From Yoonia sp035117555 (lineage in GTDB: Bacteria; Pseudomonadota; Alphaproteobacteria; Rhodobacterales; Rhodobacteraceae), in contig NZ_JAYKPK010000009.1 in NCBI RefSeq assembly GCF_035117555.1, positions 1 to 64,000 on the forward strand: a stretch of DNA of 64,000 nucleotides. The letters run 5' to 3'. The position numbers were made by a program, and so were the translations under genes. The notes below the pieces were generated by a model. That model made no database searches. It was not told the DNA's origin and saw nothing but the letters and a program-made list of their open reading frames with translations. Of this stretch, positions 27,801 through 42,800 are shown one piece after another. The first letter of the stretch is position 1; every line of letters begins with the position of its first letter.

Positions 27801-30800
27801 TGCTTAGAACGGTAGATATTATCTGGGAGGCATTCAGCGCTTCGACCCGCACATTGCCTTGCGACACACTTGTACCGGTTGTTCTGCCCTCAACCATAGC
27901 ATTCCGCAGTGAGGCTTGGGTCGAGGATGTTACGGTATTGACAGAAACCGCACCCGCTCCGGCAAGCGCAACACCAACTAGACCACCGCCAACAGCGATT
28001 GCTGCCGCTTGTGTAACTGCCAGTATATTCGGCCGCACAGCAGTCAGTGATCCTCCCTCAGAGCCTAATTTCCAGGTCTGCTGGGCAGCATCGACGACAA
28101 TCCAGCTCAGACCAGACTCAACGATCTGGACACGCAGATCTCCGGTGACAGTCTCACCCCGAGCAATCAGTCCTGTACGAAGAGCATCAAGAGTGTTCAC
28201 ACCAAGCTGACGTGCAACACCAAAGGCGACAATTGCTCCATCGGCATCAAGCTCAGCCTCGACACGCCAGACAAGACTTCCGTCACTTACCTGCCAGATC
28301 AGACCGGCATCGATCACGGTCTGAGTGAAGCCAGCCAAGGCACCGGCTGGTGAGCCTGCACCCAACAAAGCATCACGTAAATCTCCAAGATCAATCGAGC
28401 CATCTCCAGACAGGCCGATATCGCCTGCCTCAAATTCCAGCAGCTCAACCCTGCTTGCCTCATCAAGCGCCTCCGGGCTCAGTCCAGCAAAAGCGGATAG
28501 ATCTTCACTTCCAGGTGTCGCATTGGACAATGCGCGCACCCGCAGTGCATCCCCGCTCAGACCATCAAGCGCAATCCGCGATCCAGCATCTTCCCCATCA
28601 ACAAGGGCAACAACATCCGTATCGACATTGTTAATTGCGACCGCTGAGCTGATTGAGATCGCAACCCCAACCTTGCCAAGTCCAACCGAGATGGCGTTTG
28701 CAGCAGTCAGAGCTGAAATGCTGCTCTGATCATTGGCGAGAATATCAAGACTACGCGCAGAAATATCACTCTCAAGCACGGTTGCGTAAACATTAGACGC
28801 AATTCTATTGTTGACGCCAACCCCAACAGCAGCAACGCCAACACCCACAGCGCCGCCACCGACGGCAACAGCACCAGCTGACGTGGTCGCAAGAATTGAA
28901 CTACGGCTCAGGGCTGAGACTGAAACATCGCCCAGCACGTTGAGGGATGATCGATCGATTGTCGCCTCAACAAGCATTCCTGAACGTTGGGTTGAAACCT
29001 GAGCCCAGAGTGCTGGATTGCTATAATCCATCCAATCAAGACGGAGTTTAGCACCATCCACGATACGAATGATGTCTTCACTACCGGTTTCATCAAGAGC
29101 CAATGTCCAGCTAGTGCTACCAGCTGAAACGACACCCACCCCATTCAGGACAGTCCCAGTCAAGTTGCCCTGAACCTCCTGACCTGCTTGAATCAGCAGA
29201 TCACGTATAGCCGAAAGGTCGCCACCGCTTGCAGCGGCAAAGAGATCAGTATCGCTCGCTTTAACAATCCCAAGGCCATTGGCGTTAAGGGGAGTGCCTC
29301 CGATATATTGATAAACAGCTGCAGGGCGGCCCCAGAGATCACGCACTAGGACCGTCTCCCCAGAGACAATCTGTTCGATGCGCGCATCTTGCGTATATGT
29401 CGTATTTGTATTGCCAGAGACCGGTGCATAACCAATCTCATTCAGCGCGACACCGACCCCTATTGCAGCCCCAACACCGACCTTACCAACACCTATCGCT
29501 GCAGATAAAGTCGCGAGAATTGCATCAATAGAGGCAAGTGATTTTGCATCCACCGTCACGGAGCCCGCGATGATATCATAGCCGATTATCCGTGCCGCTG
29601 CCGAAACAGATCCGCCAAGAATGCGGTTTGTCGCTCCAGCGCCTGCACCAGATACAGCAACACCAACAGATCCGCCCGCGAAAGACAGCGCACTTGCTGT
29701 CGCAACAGAGAAAATCCAAGACGTATCTAAGGCCTGGACCAGCACATCGCCAGCGCCAAGATGCGCAATGCTTGAAGCTTGGTTAGGCGACACAAACTCA
29801 GCAATAGTGGTGCTTGAGATCGTATTATTCGCAGCTGAAGCAGCAATAGATACGGCAACACCGACTTTTCCAAGCGCCAGGCTAAGTGAAACAGCCCCGG
29901 CCGATGACAGGATCAGCGCTGTATCTGTCGCTGTGACGGATATTTGAGACTGGTCTCCTGCTGACAGCACTGACAGCCCATCAGGGTCAGTTAGATCGCG
30001 GCGCCCTGCTTTAATATCTGTGGCTGAGATCGCAGCATAGGTATGTGCGCCAATCTCGTTATAGGCACCAACCCCGGAGCCCGAAAGAGCCACACCAACC
30101 TTGCCCCCTGCTATCGCCGCGGCCCCCGCAAATACAGATGTGACAATCGTCTGGGTATTGAGGGCGTCTACCACAAGGTCAACATCCTGCACACGCAAAG
30201 TGCTCTGGGTGATGCTTGCTGATACGCGCCCCAGCTCAGCGCTGTTGCGCAAGGAAACCAATGCACCAAACCCAGTATCGCCGATAAAGTTGCGCGCATC
30301 CGCTGCACCAATGGCAACACCAACCCCAACCGAGCCAATCCCGACAGAGAGGGATGTTGCAAGAACTGCGGAATTGATCCTTGCATCGTTTTCTGCAACG
30401 ACCCTGATCCCGACGCGTTCACCGCGCGGCGCGTTGTCTTGTGCCAATACTTGCAAATCAGTTTGCGTGACGAGAGCATGCGCAGAAGAGGTCACCGCGT
30501 TGATAGCAATTGACCCGGCGCCTGCGACGGCCACACCGACCTTACCACCACCCACAGCAAATGACATCGCCGTAGAAACAGCATTGATGGTCATCCGGCG
30601 CGCAATATTGACGAAAGTCTCACCAACTCCCTCAATAAATGTCGGATCACGGGAGATCTGCCAGGAACGGCCCGCCTCATCTACAATAGCCCATCTCTGA
30701 CCAGCTTCGATGACTTCGACACGCACCTGACCTGCATAAACTTCACCTGCCGTATCGAAGGCAGCAGCAATATCTTGCAGTACATCGGGACGCAAAAGGC

Positions 30801-33800
30801 GGGCAGCCTGAAATTCCAGCTTACCATCCGCATCCAACGCAGCTTCGACAATCCAGCTGTAAACTCCGTCAGTCACACGCCAGACAGCATTCTCTTCAAG
30901 GGTTACAGAACCCAGGCTACCAACAGTGAAACCGGATTCTGAACCTGTGCGCGCTTCTTCTACAAGCCGCTCTTCTGCCTGTAATGCCTGGCGCAATGCG
31001 ACCAGACCTGCGGGTAAGAGATCTCCGTCACTATCAACCAGGAAAGCCGCATTATCCTCAGCTTCAAATGAGATCAGAACAGTCTGAGCGGCCTGATCAA
31101 GATCCTGAGCTGAAACGTCAATCTGTGAGGCAACCTGATCAATCTCAGGAACCCCGGAATATGCCTCAACAATCAGCGCATTGCCTGTATCGGCCCACAG
31201 CGCGATATTACCACCCTTGACCAAAGCAGAGGTATCATTGTCAACAATATTGACCGCAACAGAAGCCCCAAGCGAGACCGATATACCGACCTTGCCAATA
31301 CCGGCCGAAATCGCCAACGCAGAAGCAACCGAGTTGATACCACTATCATCGCGCGACAGGACAGACAGTCTTGCTGCAACAATGTCAGAGTTTTCAACAC
31401 GTGCTGATGTATCGACTGCAATCCGATTACTCAGCCCAACACCAGCACCGGCAGCGGCAACACCGACCTTGCCCGCAGCCACTGCAACAGCTCCAGCAAT
31501 TGTTACCGCATTGATTTGCTGTAAATTTGTCGCCGAGACAGAAATATTGCCAGTCAGCCCGACATCAATGGTGCCAGGCGCATTTGCAATCACTGCCTCT
31601 ACCTTCGCTCCACTACGCTCAAGGCCTACACGCCTCCAAAGACTGACATCCTCGTAATCAAGCGCATTCAGATCAAACAACGCACCATCAACGATCTCGA
31701 TGGTCTGATCATCAGCATTATACGCAAGTTCCCAGATCCGATTGGCTGTATCGGTCAGTCTCCAGCGCTCATTCGCGGTCAGAACCTCAATTGTCAGATC
31801 ACCAGAGACAGGCTGAAGAGCCTGCTGCAAGAGATCGGAAATATCCTCGAGCTGTTGCGCATTCGCGCCAACGCCAGCATTCAAAGCCTCGTTGACTTGG
31901 GTCAGGCTGATTTCGCGCAGTGCCGTCCCAGCAGCACCACCTGTCTCGGCACCACCAGTCCCAATCAGCTCCAATGGGCCCTGCACCAAGGTCTCAGGAC
32001 CAATATATTGGTAGATATCCCCTGGACGTCCAAAGATGTCGCTGAGCTGAACTGTTTGGCCAGTCGCGATCGTGTCAGTTTCAACACTGCGCGCATCCCA
32101 GGTATTTGCAGGGATCGTGCCAGCTCCATAGCCGATTTCATTGCGTGCAATCGCAGTCCCGATCGCTGCACCAACCCCAGTTTTACCCACTGCTACAGCC
32201 GCAGACGCTGCCACAACCCGTGCGTCAATCTCTCCCTCAGCGCGCGCGGTGACATTCACCCCTTGTGCGCGCAATGCCGTTCCTGAGATCCGCGCCGCAG
32301 CAAAGCTTCCGTCTGCTCCAGGCAGGATCCGGTTGATTGCAACAGCACCAGCACCAGAGACTGCTACACCCACCTTACCGATGCCAGCCGCAAGTGAGGC
32401 CGCGGTCGCAACCACATTGATACTGGCGCGATCAAGCGCATTAACAGAGATCGTGCTGATCTGTGGATCAGCCAGGTCCCGGCCTATTCCCGATGCAATC
32501 CCAACAATTTCGGCAATTGTGCTGCTCTGGATCTCATTGAGCGCAACCGACGCCCCGATCGCAATCCCAATCCCTGTTTTCCCAAAGGCCGCTGCTAGCG
32601 ATACCGACAAGGCCGTTGCCGTGATTTGCGCAGTATTCTGCGCATCTACCAGTATGGCGTCCGCAGCGTAGGATGGATCTGTAAGGTTTGTTAACCCACC
32701 ATCAATCAGAGCATGTGTGCTGATCGAGATTTCATTGCGCACACCGACCCCTGAGCCAGAGACAGCCACGCCCGATTTACCGCCCGCAATTGCGGCGGCA
32801 CCGGCAAATGCCATCGCCCGGATGGATTGTTTCGAGAAGGCCTTCACCTCGAGATCGCCAGCAGTGGAGACCACACGGCTGTCACTGATTGCGGCTTTGA
32901 CGAATTGTGTACCACTTGCACCAGTGATCTCGTTAAGTACCACTGTAACGCCAAGCGCCACACCAACACCCGACTTGCCAAGACCGAGCGCGGCTGAAGC
33001 AGCCACGGCAGTACTCGAAATACTAGCCTCACTGACAGCGTGTACACTCACATTTCCTGCGAGCTGTAGGTTGCTTTGTGAGATTTCAGCGGTCGCGCCA
33101 CTGGATATACGGTTGGTCACGCCAACACCGGCGCCCGAAATTGCCGCGGCACTTTTACCAACCGCAACACTCAGAGAGGCTGCAACTCCCAGAACAGAGA
33201 TCGTATCAAGCCGGCTATTCAGATTATCGCCCTGCAGGCTCAGAGTGAAAACACGACCCTGATCATCTGTCAGAACCCAGCCATCACCCGTATCGGCACG
33301 TGCAAGCCTCAGAGCATCGTTATAGACACCGATCTTGCCGCCAGCTTCTTCATAAACCAGCCAACTTTGTCCAGCCTCATCACTGATCCTCCAAGCAGAG
33401 AAAGGATCCCCTTCTGCGGGGTCCATCAATAACTCAACTGAGAATGAGCCTGTAAAAGATACACCCGCAAATGCAGATTGAAGCAATCTTTGTGCTTCGG
33501 TGACCTGACTCGCCAGATCCGCCTGCTCTGCATCAATGAGCGTTTGTTCAGCGTTATCTAGAATAAGCGCATCAAGTGCCGTTCTGTCCGGCCCTTCAGA
33601 CAGGATCGCAAGAACGTCGCGGATTGTTGCATTGCGGTCTTTGAGATTGACGATCGGATTATAGGCCCCGATCTGCTCAGAACCTGACAAGCCAGAATTG
33701 AGGGCTGCAATCAGATTATTCCAGATCAGAGTCCTAGCCGCCCAAGCATCAGGATCAATCTCGACTTCTTCACCCTCACTGCCAGCAACTTCGCGCAGTT

Positions 33801-36800
33801 TCAGTTCTGTAGCTTCCTGCAGCTTTTGATCTGTCAGATCTGGAGTGGTCACATCAAATGATGAAGGAGGACGTACCAGAGCCTCAACTTTGATATCACC
33901 GCCAATGCCAGAACCCGAAGTTGTCACCCGCTCAAGCTTCGCAGTGACTGGATTGGATACCTCATTGAGAGCAACAGAAATGCCAACAGCGATTGCAGTT
34001 GCACCCTGCGAACTGAAAGCAGCAGCCGCAGCTGCCCCGATCACCCGGCTACGAATAGCCGCATTATCTTCAGCTAGAACTTCCAGATCGGCCGCTGTGA
34101 AAACTGCACCGACATCAATCATCTTTGCGGATGCGCCTGCGCGGATCACATTGCGAGACGCGGAACCTGCGCCTGCTACGGACAAAGAGCCCTTCTTGGA
34201 ACCAGACAGAGCAAGGCTGGCAGCTGCTGCCGAGGACAGAATGACCTGTGCAGAGTCGGCCAAGACTGAAATGCCACCATCGATCGAACGAATAGAAGTT
34301 ACATCACGGATCTCTGCCAGAACAACAGCTGGCGTATCCTGAAGATCAATCCGCTCCCACTCAGCAGGATCGGCATAATCTTCCAGCTCAAAATCAATAG
34401 CGCCAGTCTTACCTGACCCGATATAGCGATAAACAGAACCGGACATCGGGTGCTCACCCACAATCCGTACAGTCTGACCAGTAACCAATGCGGCCTGCAG
34501 AGGATCACTGCTTTCATAGGTAGTGGTTGCAGTATAGTTACTGACGGCGCCAATTATATTCTCAGCAACAGCCACACCGATACCAAAGGCTTTCGATTGG
34601 CCCAGAGACAAGCTGACAGACGCTGCAATATTAAGAACATCGGCACTAATGCTGGCCGCATTTGATGCCGAGACAGTGATATCGCCCTTAGCAGTCAGAG
34701 TGCCTACATTGGTGATCAGAGCACTGACAGAACCCGTGATTTCGTTAAGTGCAATGGTGCCACCGCCCGCAACAGAGGCTGCAGGCTTGTCCTTCAAAGA
34801 TAAGGCAAACGAGACAGCCACACTGCGGGATACCGAACGAATTTCGGCCTGCCGGTTGGCTGTGACAGAGATATAACCCTGTTCGCCAATGAGTGAAGAC
34901 AGGTTGCCGATCTGAGCCAGGACTGTGGATGCGATCTTGTTACGTGCAAAATTTGCGCCAAGACTGACTGCCGTGACATCTCCAGAGCCTGCAGTCACTG
35001 CAACAGATGTCGCAAAAACCTCTGCATCAATCTGCGAGATATCCTGAGCACTGACAATAATGTTCCCATTCTGGGCGATAACCTTCGCATTATCGTCGCC
35101 CGAAACCCTCGCAGTGACATCACCGTCAATTTCATTGCGCCCGTAAAGCGCTCCGACTGCGACAGATTTCTGGGCACCACTCCCGCCTGTGACATCTGCC
35201 GCAATACTTACTGCACTCGAAGCCAACTTGGCCGAAATTTTAGCTGTGGATTGTGCAGCGACCTCGAGCGTACCCCCAATCGTGTGCGGCTCAAGATCAT
35301 CGCGGGCGCGGACAATCAGCGCGGCCTCTGTGTTGCTCTTAATCCGGTTGAGCGCAATAACAGGCGCAACCGTGATTGAATTCTGGGCTTGGTTCTGCTG
35401 TCCACCCTCGGTTTCCGAACTTGGTGCTTTTACCTGAAGCGCGAGCGCAGAGCTCGAAATACGCGCTGCAACGTTTCCATCCCATTCAGAGAGGATCCGA
35501 AGGTCGCCGGAGATCGCCAAGACTGAGTCTCTGATCTGAGCAAGGGTTGCCATCCCAGGCGCACCACCCAGATCGGTTCCCGCAAAGGTATCGGCAATGT
35601 TAAAGAGCAAATTGGTCGGCGCATAACCGATTGTATTGAAAGCGAGAACAACACCTACCGATGTTGAGGCCTGTACCTCACTGCGCACATCGGCAATGAT
35701 AGTCGCCTCGCTCTGCGCCTTTATATCCAGATGCGCACCAGCACCAGTCGTGGTCACAGCACTATCAATGATTTCTGATGTCGTTCCGCCCATGATTGTG
35801 TTGGTGGCGATAACGACATTTACCCCTGTATCATCTGCACTGACGACACTGCGATCATCTGCAAGTACTTGTGCTGATTGCACAGCACTGACCAGAGCAG
35901 GCCCGTTAATCGTTGCTTGGACGCGATCTACGATTGCCTGCACATCGGATCGCAGATCATTGCGGACTACGAGCCCACCAAAACCGGCACCCTTACCGTT
36001 CGTCCCAGCGACTGTCTCACCCGCAACTGCTGCCAGTTCGACAATCTGATTGAGATCGACTTCCCACCAACGGGCTGCATTTGAAAAATCTTCTTGCCCA
36101 AGATCGACACTGGTCGTCTCTGTTCCGAGGAAGATATATATCTTACCCGCTTTGCCGGACACTTCACGCCAGAGAGTTGAATCAGCATAGTTTTGGCGGT
36201 CAAGCCGCGTATTCTTCAAAGGCTCTGAGCCAAAATATTCATATGTGCTCCCGGCCTTGCCGCCAGCAATATCCCAATCGAGAGTAACTCGATCACGAGC
36301 TGACAAAGTCGCAGGTCGGTCAAAAATCGTGTAACCGTTTTCACCAATGCGAACACGGTCCCCGAAGTTAAGAGCACGCGTTCCAGAGAAATCAGTATAA
36401 GTCTGACCAAAGAATCCAGCGAAAGCGCGAATGGCCAGAGCCAACTCACCCTCATCACCGGTTTCAGCCGCAAGGCGCGCACGTGACAGGATCTGGCTTT
36501 CATCCGTAGCCTGAACCGAGAGGCTGCCTGCAGATAAAACACTCTTGGCGGTGTCAGGCGTTGTATGGTGGATCTGTGCGTAGCTTGTGGTCGAGACCAT
36601 ATTGCTTGCCAGCGCAAAACCAACCGCAGTTGCACTCGCATCCGCATTGGCCTTGTCGCTCAAAGCTGCTTCACTCTCGTTGCTGAGGTCAGCCACAATA
36701 CGGGCGATGGACTGCGCCGAGACATCTACCATTCCGCCAGCGGAGATTGTCGAATTGCGTATTTCAGCCCGAGTCGAGGCAGGTCTTTCCGTGCCAATAT

Positions 36801-39800
36801 TGGTACCGATCAGGGCATCAATAGTACCAAAGAGGACATTTTGCGCTTCCCAGCCGATCGTATTGAAAGCAAGGGTGACATTGACTGCTGTGCCGTCTGA
36901 GCCGATGCTGCTTGCGTTGCGGGCCAATATCTCGGAGCTGTTTTCTGCAACAACATCAAGATCACCAGTGACAATAATTGTACTGTCCAAGATCAGTGCC
37001 TCAGAGTGAGACAGGATCAGGTTTGTTGCAATAATTCCACCGGCTGCAAGACTTCCGTCCGCTCCCGAGGATTGGGCTTTTGCCTTCGCATCAAGATTTG
37101 CCGTTATGATGGCATTTTCGCGTGCAGTGACACTTAAACCGGCCGCATTGATAACAGCACCTTCAATCAGTGCATTTGCCCCAGATCGGATATCATTGCG
37201 CACAACAAGTCCGCCGATTGCAGTTCCACCTGTGTTGGCAGGCAGGGCTTCAGAGGTATCAACAGCTCCAACACCTTCAGGGGTTACTGCCTCCAGCAGT
37301 TTACCCTCAAGATCTCCGCTGAAACTGATTGTCCAACTTCCAGCTGACGCTCCAGGTGTGACGGATATCTCAATCCCCTGACTTTCCAGGGTAGGCCCCC
37401 CCTCGCGAGCGATGGCTGCTTCGAGCGCAGTTTTTATTTGTGTCGCATTTGCCGACTTATCCAAATCTGCAGTCTGATAGCTCATATCATTGAGCTGAAC
37501 ATTCAACTTGAACTTTGCATTTGCTGGCTGTGTGATCCGGTAGACTGGACCCTCTGGCGTACGACCACCAAGCTCTTTTGATGTTTCAACTGTAATGCCA
37601 GCCGCCTCAGCAGCCGCCTCAGCAGCTGCTGTCAAAGCAGCTTTCAGGGTCGGTAGGCTCTGATCTGCAAGTTCCTCCTTGAAAGAAACCGAATAGCGCG
37701 TCTCTGCCCCAGATGAGTCAACCGTGACATCGACATTGTTTTCACCAAGCGTTTTCTGCAGAGCCGCACGAATCAGCTCTGCCTGATCGGCAGCAGTGTA
37801 AACACCACCACCCTGACGGATCTCGTGGGCGCGCGCGACGAAAGTGGTGCTGGCACCGACAGTTTGCAGAGAAACTAGTGGTTGAGCTTCACCGGCGACA
37901 CCTGTGCCTTTGAACAGAAAATCAAATGCCCAACCCGCGCTGGAAGCATCCTCATTAAAGGTAACTTCAACAGCATCTGACGAAAACCAAGTGTCCATCT
38001 GGCTCTGCAACAGATCCTGGAACAGTGAAAGATTATCTTCATCTGTCGCGAACGGATCATCATCGCCAAACTGAAGGCTAGCCACGCGATCGCCGATTTT
38101 GAGGCTAACCTGCTGGCCAAGATCGTTGAAATCAAACAAGATATTCAGTCGCTGCAAAGCATTCGTACTCGAACCAATTGGCAGTAAAGTAATTGGATCT
38201 GTAAGCTTGTCACCAAGATTGAGTGTAAACTGCGGAAGCCCCAAAGTAGAGTCACCAGTGAAAGCAGCCTGATCTGCAAAGTCGATCAAAATTGACTGCT
38301 CTTCGGAAACCCCTGGCTTGGATGCTGCAACCTGACTTACCGCGGGTGCTGCTACAGGTGTGTCTGAACCCGCCGCCGGCGAAGTAAATGGAAGAGTAAA
38401 CCCAAGACCATTCAGCAGTGATATTGCACTCTCGATAGCTGCACGCACCTCAGGATCATTGAACTCAGCCGGGGTGATGTCACCAAAATTGATAGGTGGC
38501 AGGACGAAGCTCTCGCTTCTGTCAGGGTCGATCAAAAATGCGACCAGCTCTGCCGGGAAAATCTCCGCATAGATCTTGGTCAGATCGATGACCAGTGCTG
38601 ATTGCCCATCAATATCTCTCGCCGAGAACAAACCTGCTGGCAAACCAGGAATGTCACCGAGTGCTGTGATAGCCGCGCTGAGTGGCAGTTGGTCATCTAC
38701 GGTCTGGCCTATGATGGACAACATCAGCTGAGGATCTGTCAGAACAAGTTCTTTGGGCACAAAGCGGACAAACTCCGAGAGCCTATCGGTGACAGAGTCC
38801 AAGAGCTTGTCTGCAAAACTATTAACGAACCCGTCAAGAACACTCGATAAGCCAGCTTCGAGCGCAGAGCTGTCGATGATACTACCAGCCTCAATGCCAA
38901 GCGAGATTGCGCCAGACCAATAACCCTCTGGCCGTGTCTCACCAAAGAGTTCCAAATCGAGATCGACTGGCTCCAATCCCGTGAAAACAACCGGCGCAAG
39001 TGAGCTATCAATCAAGAACGCGAAGTTCTGCGGTATAACGTCCGACAGGTTAACGACCAGCGGACCACCAGAAGCGCCGCTCAGGGTCAGCTCTACCGGC
39101 TGATCAAAAAGAGTTATGCGAAGACTAAGAGGATCAACCTCGAGACTTGGAGGGATGAAGGCGAAAAGAGGGAGAAGATCATCTATACCTGCGGTCAGGA
39201 CATCAATCTGCGTAGCCGTATCCCAATAATTGGCATCACGTACCTGCTCAAACAGAACAGTATCCAAATTGATTGTGACTGTTTCGGTAAAGGTGCGGGT
39301 TGCGGTTCCGATCAGATAATGGAGTTCAGCAGGCAAAAGATCTGACGTTTCAAAAGTAACATTCTGACCCAGGTTGAAGATGACCGGCTTACCCAAGAAG
39401 GTCAGCTGAGCCTGAACCGAACCCTCAAATACGAACTGCGATGGCAGGAAATCCGACGGCAGTTCACTAAGTTCGGCAGGTAAACCGTCGATGTTAGCAA
39501 AAATATTATAGCTCAGATCGGGAATTGCGGAACTAGTATTGCCGGTCAGAAGGGCGTTTAGCACCTCAGAAAGAGGTTTATCGTCCCAGCCAAAATTGAA
39601 CTCGACCCCGTAAACGACATTCCTGCTATCAGGCAAGGTAAGTGAACCTGCTTCGATACGCATCGCATAGCTCGGAAGAACCACGGCCTCATCGCCAATA
39701 AAGATCTCATAGCTCAGCTCAGGAAGGAAACCCGATGTGTCTCCCGAGATGAGCTGAGTGATCAGATTGGCAAAGGAAACGTTGCCCCAGCTGAGAGTCA

Positions 39801-42800
39801 GCTCGGCCCCAAAATTCTTTAACTCACCGTCAACGAAGATCTCTCCAAGTTCAAACTTTTGAGTAACGTCAGAAATTGAGCCTCCGGCGAGATCGATCAG
39901 AGCTGCGTTATCCCAATAGTCGGAGGCTCTTGCCGCGATGACGGCCTCATCAAGGAACAGCGCATCAAGATCAAACAGTGCAGCGATTGATGGAACGAAG
40001 ACTGGCGCGGTATCGCTGACAAAGGCATGCAAATCAGATGGAAGAAGCGAACGGATATCGAAGCTGAGATTAGCTCCGCCTGGACCACCAATCAGGAACT
40101 TTACCGGTGTATCAAGCACGGTCAGGCGTAGTTCGACTGGAGGTAAAGAAACTTCGGACGGAATGATCTTGATTAAATCCAGAAGCTGGTCTGCGCCACC
40201 TGCCAGATCAAGACGAATAGCCTGATCCCAGTAATCTACAGGCCGCGCTGTCAGATCTGCAGGAGCTAGAAGCGCTGCATCAAGATCGATTTCTGGCAAA
40301 GCGCCAAAAGAATAGCTCGCATTGGTATCAATCAGCCAGGCAAGTGAAGAGGGCAGCAGGTCAGATGTTTGAAGAGAAATGCCCCCTGAGCCAAAAAGGA
40401 ATTCAACTGGTTGGCCCAATACAGTGAGACGCACTACCAGTGGATCGATAGAAATCGCTCCCGGGACAATAGCAACAATATCTCGTAAATCAGACGCGGT
40501 CGGCAGATTATTCAAGTTAGAAAAATCTAGCTGCACAGAATCCGGACTATTCCAATAGCCTTCGGGATGATCAACTTCATCACTCACCAGAATTGTGCCC
40601 GCGAATTCCGCTCTGGCCAGATTAGTATCAATGAGACTGTGCAATGCGGCAGGGAGAAAATCTCTCGTCTGCAGCGTAATATTGCTACCAAGTGTGGCAA
40701 CAATTGGAGTCCCCAAAATAGTCAACTGGGCAGTCACATCTCCAGAAAGCTGAATTTCTTCTGGTAAGAAGGCAGCTGCTCCAATCAGATCTTGCTCCGT
40801 GACTGCAAGGCCTGTTGAGTTGTATTTTGCAAAGAAATTATAGCTTGCCTTTGGTAAAAAGACCGAACTGTCATTCGCAACCAGAGCCGCCACAAAATCT
40901 GTCAGCTCAAGGTCGTCCCAACCAAAGCTAATCTCAACACCATAATCGACCTGCTGACCCGACAGCAGGAAATCACCCAGAACAATTTGCTCTGAATAAT
41001 TGGGCAGAACTGCAGGGCCATCCCCTAGGAAGACACTATAGCTGATCTCAGGCAGGAAGGCCGAGCTGTCCCCAGCAATAAGAGCAGACACAAAATCGTT
41101 CAGCTCACGTTCACCCCAGCTAAACCCAATCTCCACACCGAAGGGCAGATCGCCATCACCAAGATCTACGGTCGATATCGCAAGACGATAGGATTGATCA
41201 GGCAGGAACGCAGCGTTGTCCCCAATATAAAAGCCATAGCTCAGGTCAGGGATCAGGGATGTCGCATCCTTAGCCAGGACAGCACTGAGCATATTTGCCA
41301 GTGTCAAATCCTGCCAGCCAAAGTTAATCTCAACCCCGTAAGAGAGTTGTTCCCCATTCTGGGCGAGGGTCCCAATCTCGTAACGAAGAGGAAAATTGGG
41401 AAGGATTGCGCCAGCAAGATCAATCTGAATGGCAGAATCCCAATAAGTATCAGGACGTGCATCAAGAACGGCTTGATCAAGAAGCTCTGCGTCTAGGTTG
41501 ATTGCTGGAATATTTGTGATCACCAGAGGATCAGCAGAAGCATCGATAAATTGTGCAAGATTTGGCGCAATCTGAGCTGTGTTCAGCACAATATTACCAG
41601 CAGACCCATCACCCAAAATAAACTCAACAGGCTTGCCAAGGAAGGTCATCTGGAGCCGCAGTGGCTCAAGCTCGATGGTGGATGGGATACCCTTGGTTAG
41701 GCCGGTCAGATCCCCATCCGAATACAGCCCGTATTGGACATCCGGGATAAAGACTGACCAGTCATCCTCAATCAGAGCTTCTAGGAATTTCTCAAAGCTG
41801 GGCTCCTGCCAGCTCAAGCTTATCTCAAGCCCAAATTCAACCTCTTCACCGGCAACAGGAATTGTACCTAGTGGCAAACGGTATTCAAACGCGGGAAGAT
41901 CGAAGGCCGGTAGCAGAAACTCAAGCTCGAGTTCCGGAAAAGCAAAGCCCAAAGCCTGTCCCAAAGTAAGGTTGAGCACATTACCATTGAGGCTGGCGCC
42001 CGGTGCCTGAACAATGGCTGGGTCACGGCTGAGGAAATCCTCGACGGTCAAGCCTTCCCAGCCAGCCGCCAGTTTCACGCCAAGAGCATGATATTCGTCG
42101 CCAACAGGCAGGCGAGACAAGATAAGCTCTCGCTCAACCTTAGGCATCGCGCTGTAGAGGAAGGCAAGAATATCGGCCATGAAACCAACTGGTGGCGGAA
42201 TTTCCTGCCAATAGCGGGTATCTGAATAATTCGCCTCAGCAAGATTAAGACTGACTGGGACTTGCTCGGTTGCAGGACCCATATAGCGATAAATGCGACC
42301 AGTTTTTCCACCAGCCTCATGTCCACCAACCACCAGCACCTGGTTGCCAAAAGCAACATCTTGGGTGCCCGTGTCACTGCGGTAATCAACCTTGACATAT
42401 TCGACCAGCTCGGAGGCTTTCGCTGCGCTCGCGACCAGCTTTGCTTCAGCGAATATCTCTGGCGCATCTTCCGCCTCGACAGTGACCTCCCCGCCAACAA
42501 GCACGGTGCCATCAGGGAAAACCAGTTCTGCAAGCGCATCACTGGCTACCATATTTGTCGCTATAACAATGCTGGCGGCCGTCTCACCCGGAACTGCCTC
42601 CGCCTCACTTAAAATCTTGGCAGTGATAACAGCGTTCTGTTCTGCCTCAATATTCAGATCGCCGCCCACACGGATACTGGTCGCCGAGATGCGGGCCGCA
42701 GCCACAGCTGGATCATCATTGCCAATACCCGTGCCCAAAAGCGCGTCGGTAGAAGCAAAGAGGATATTCAGTGCCTCATATCCAATCGTGTTGAAGGCAA

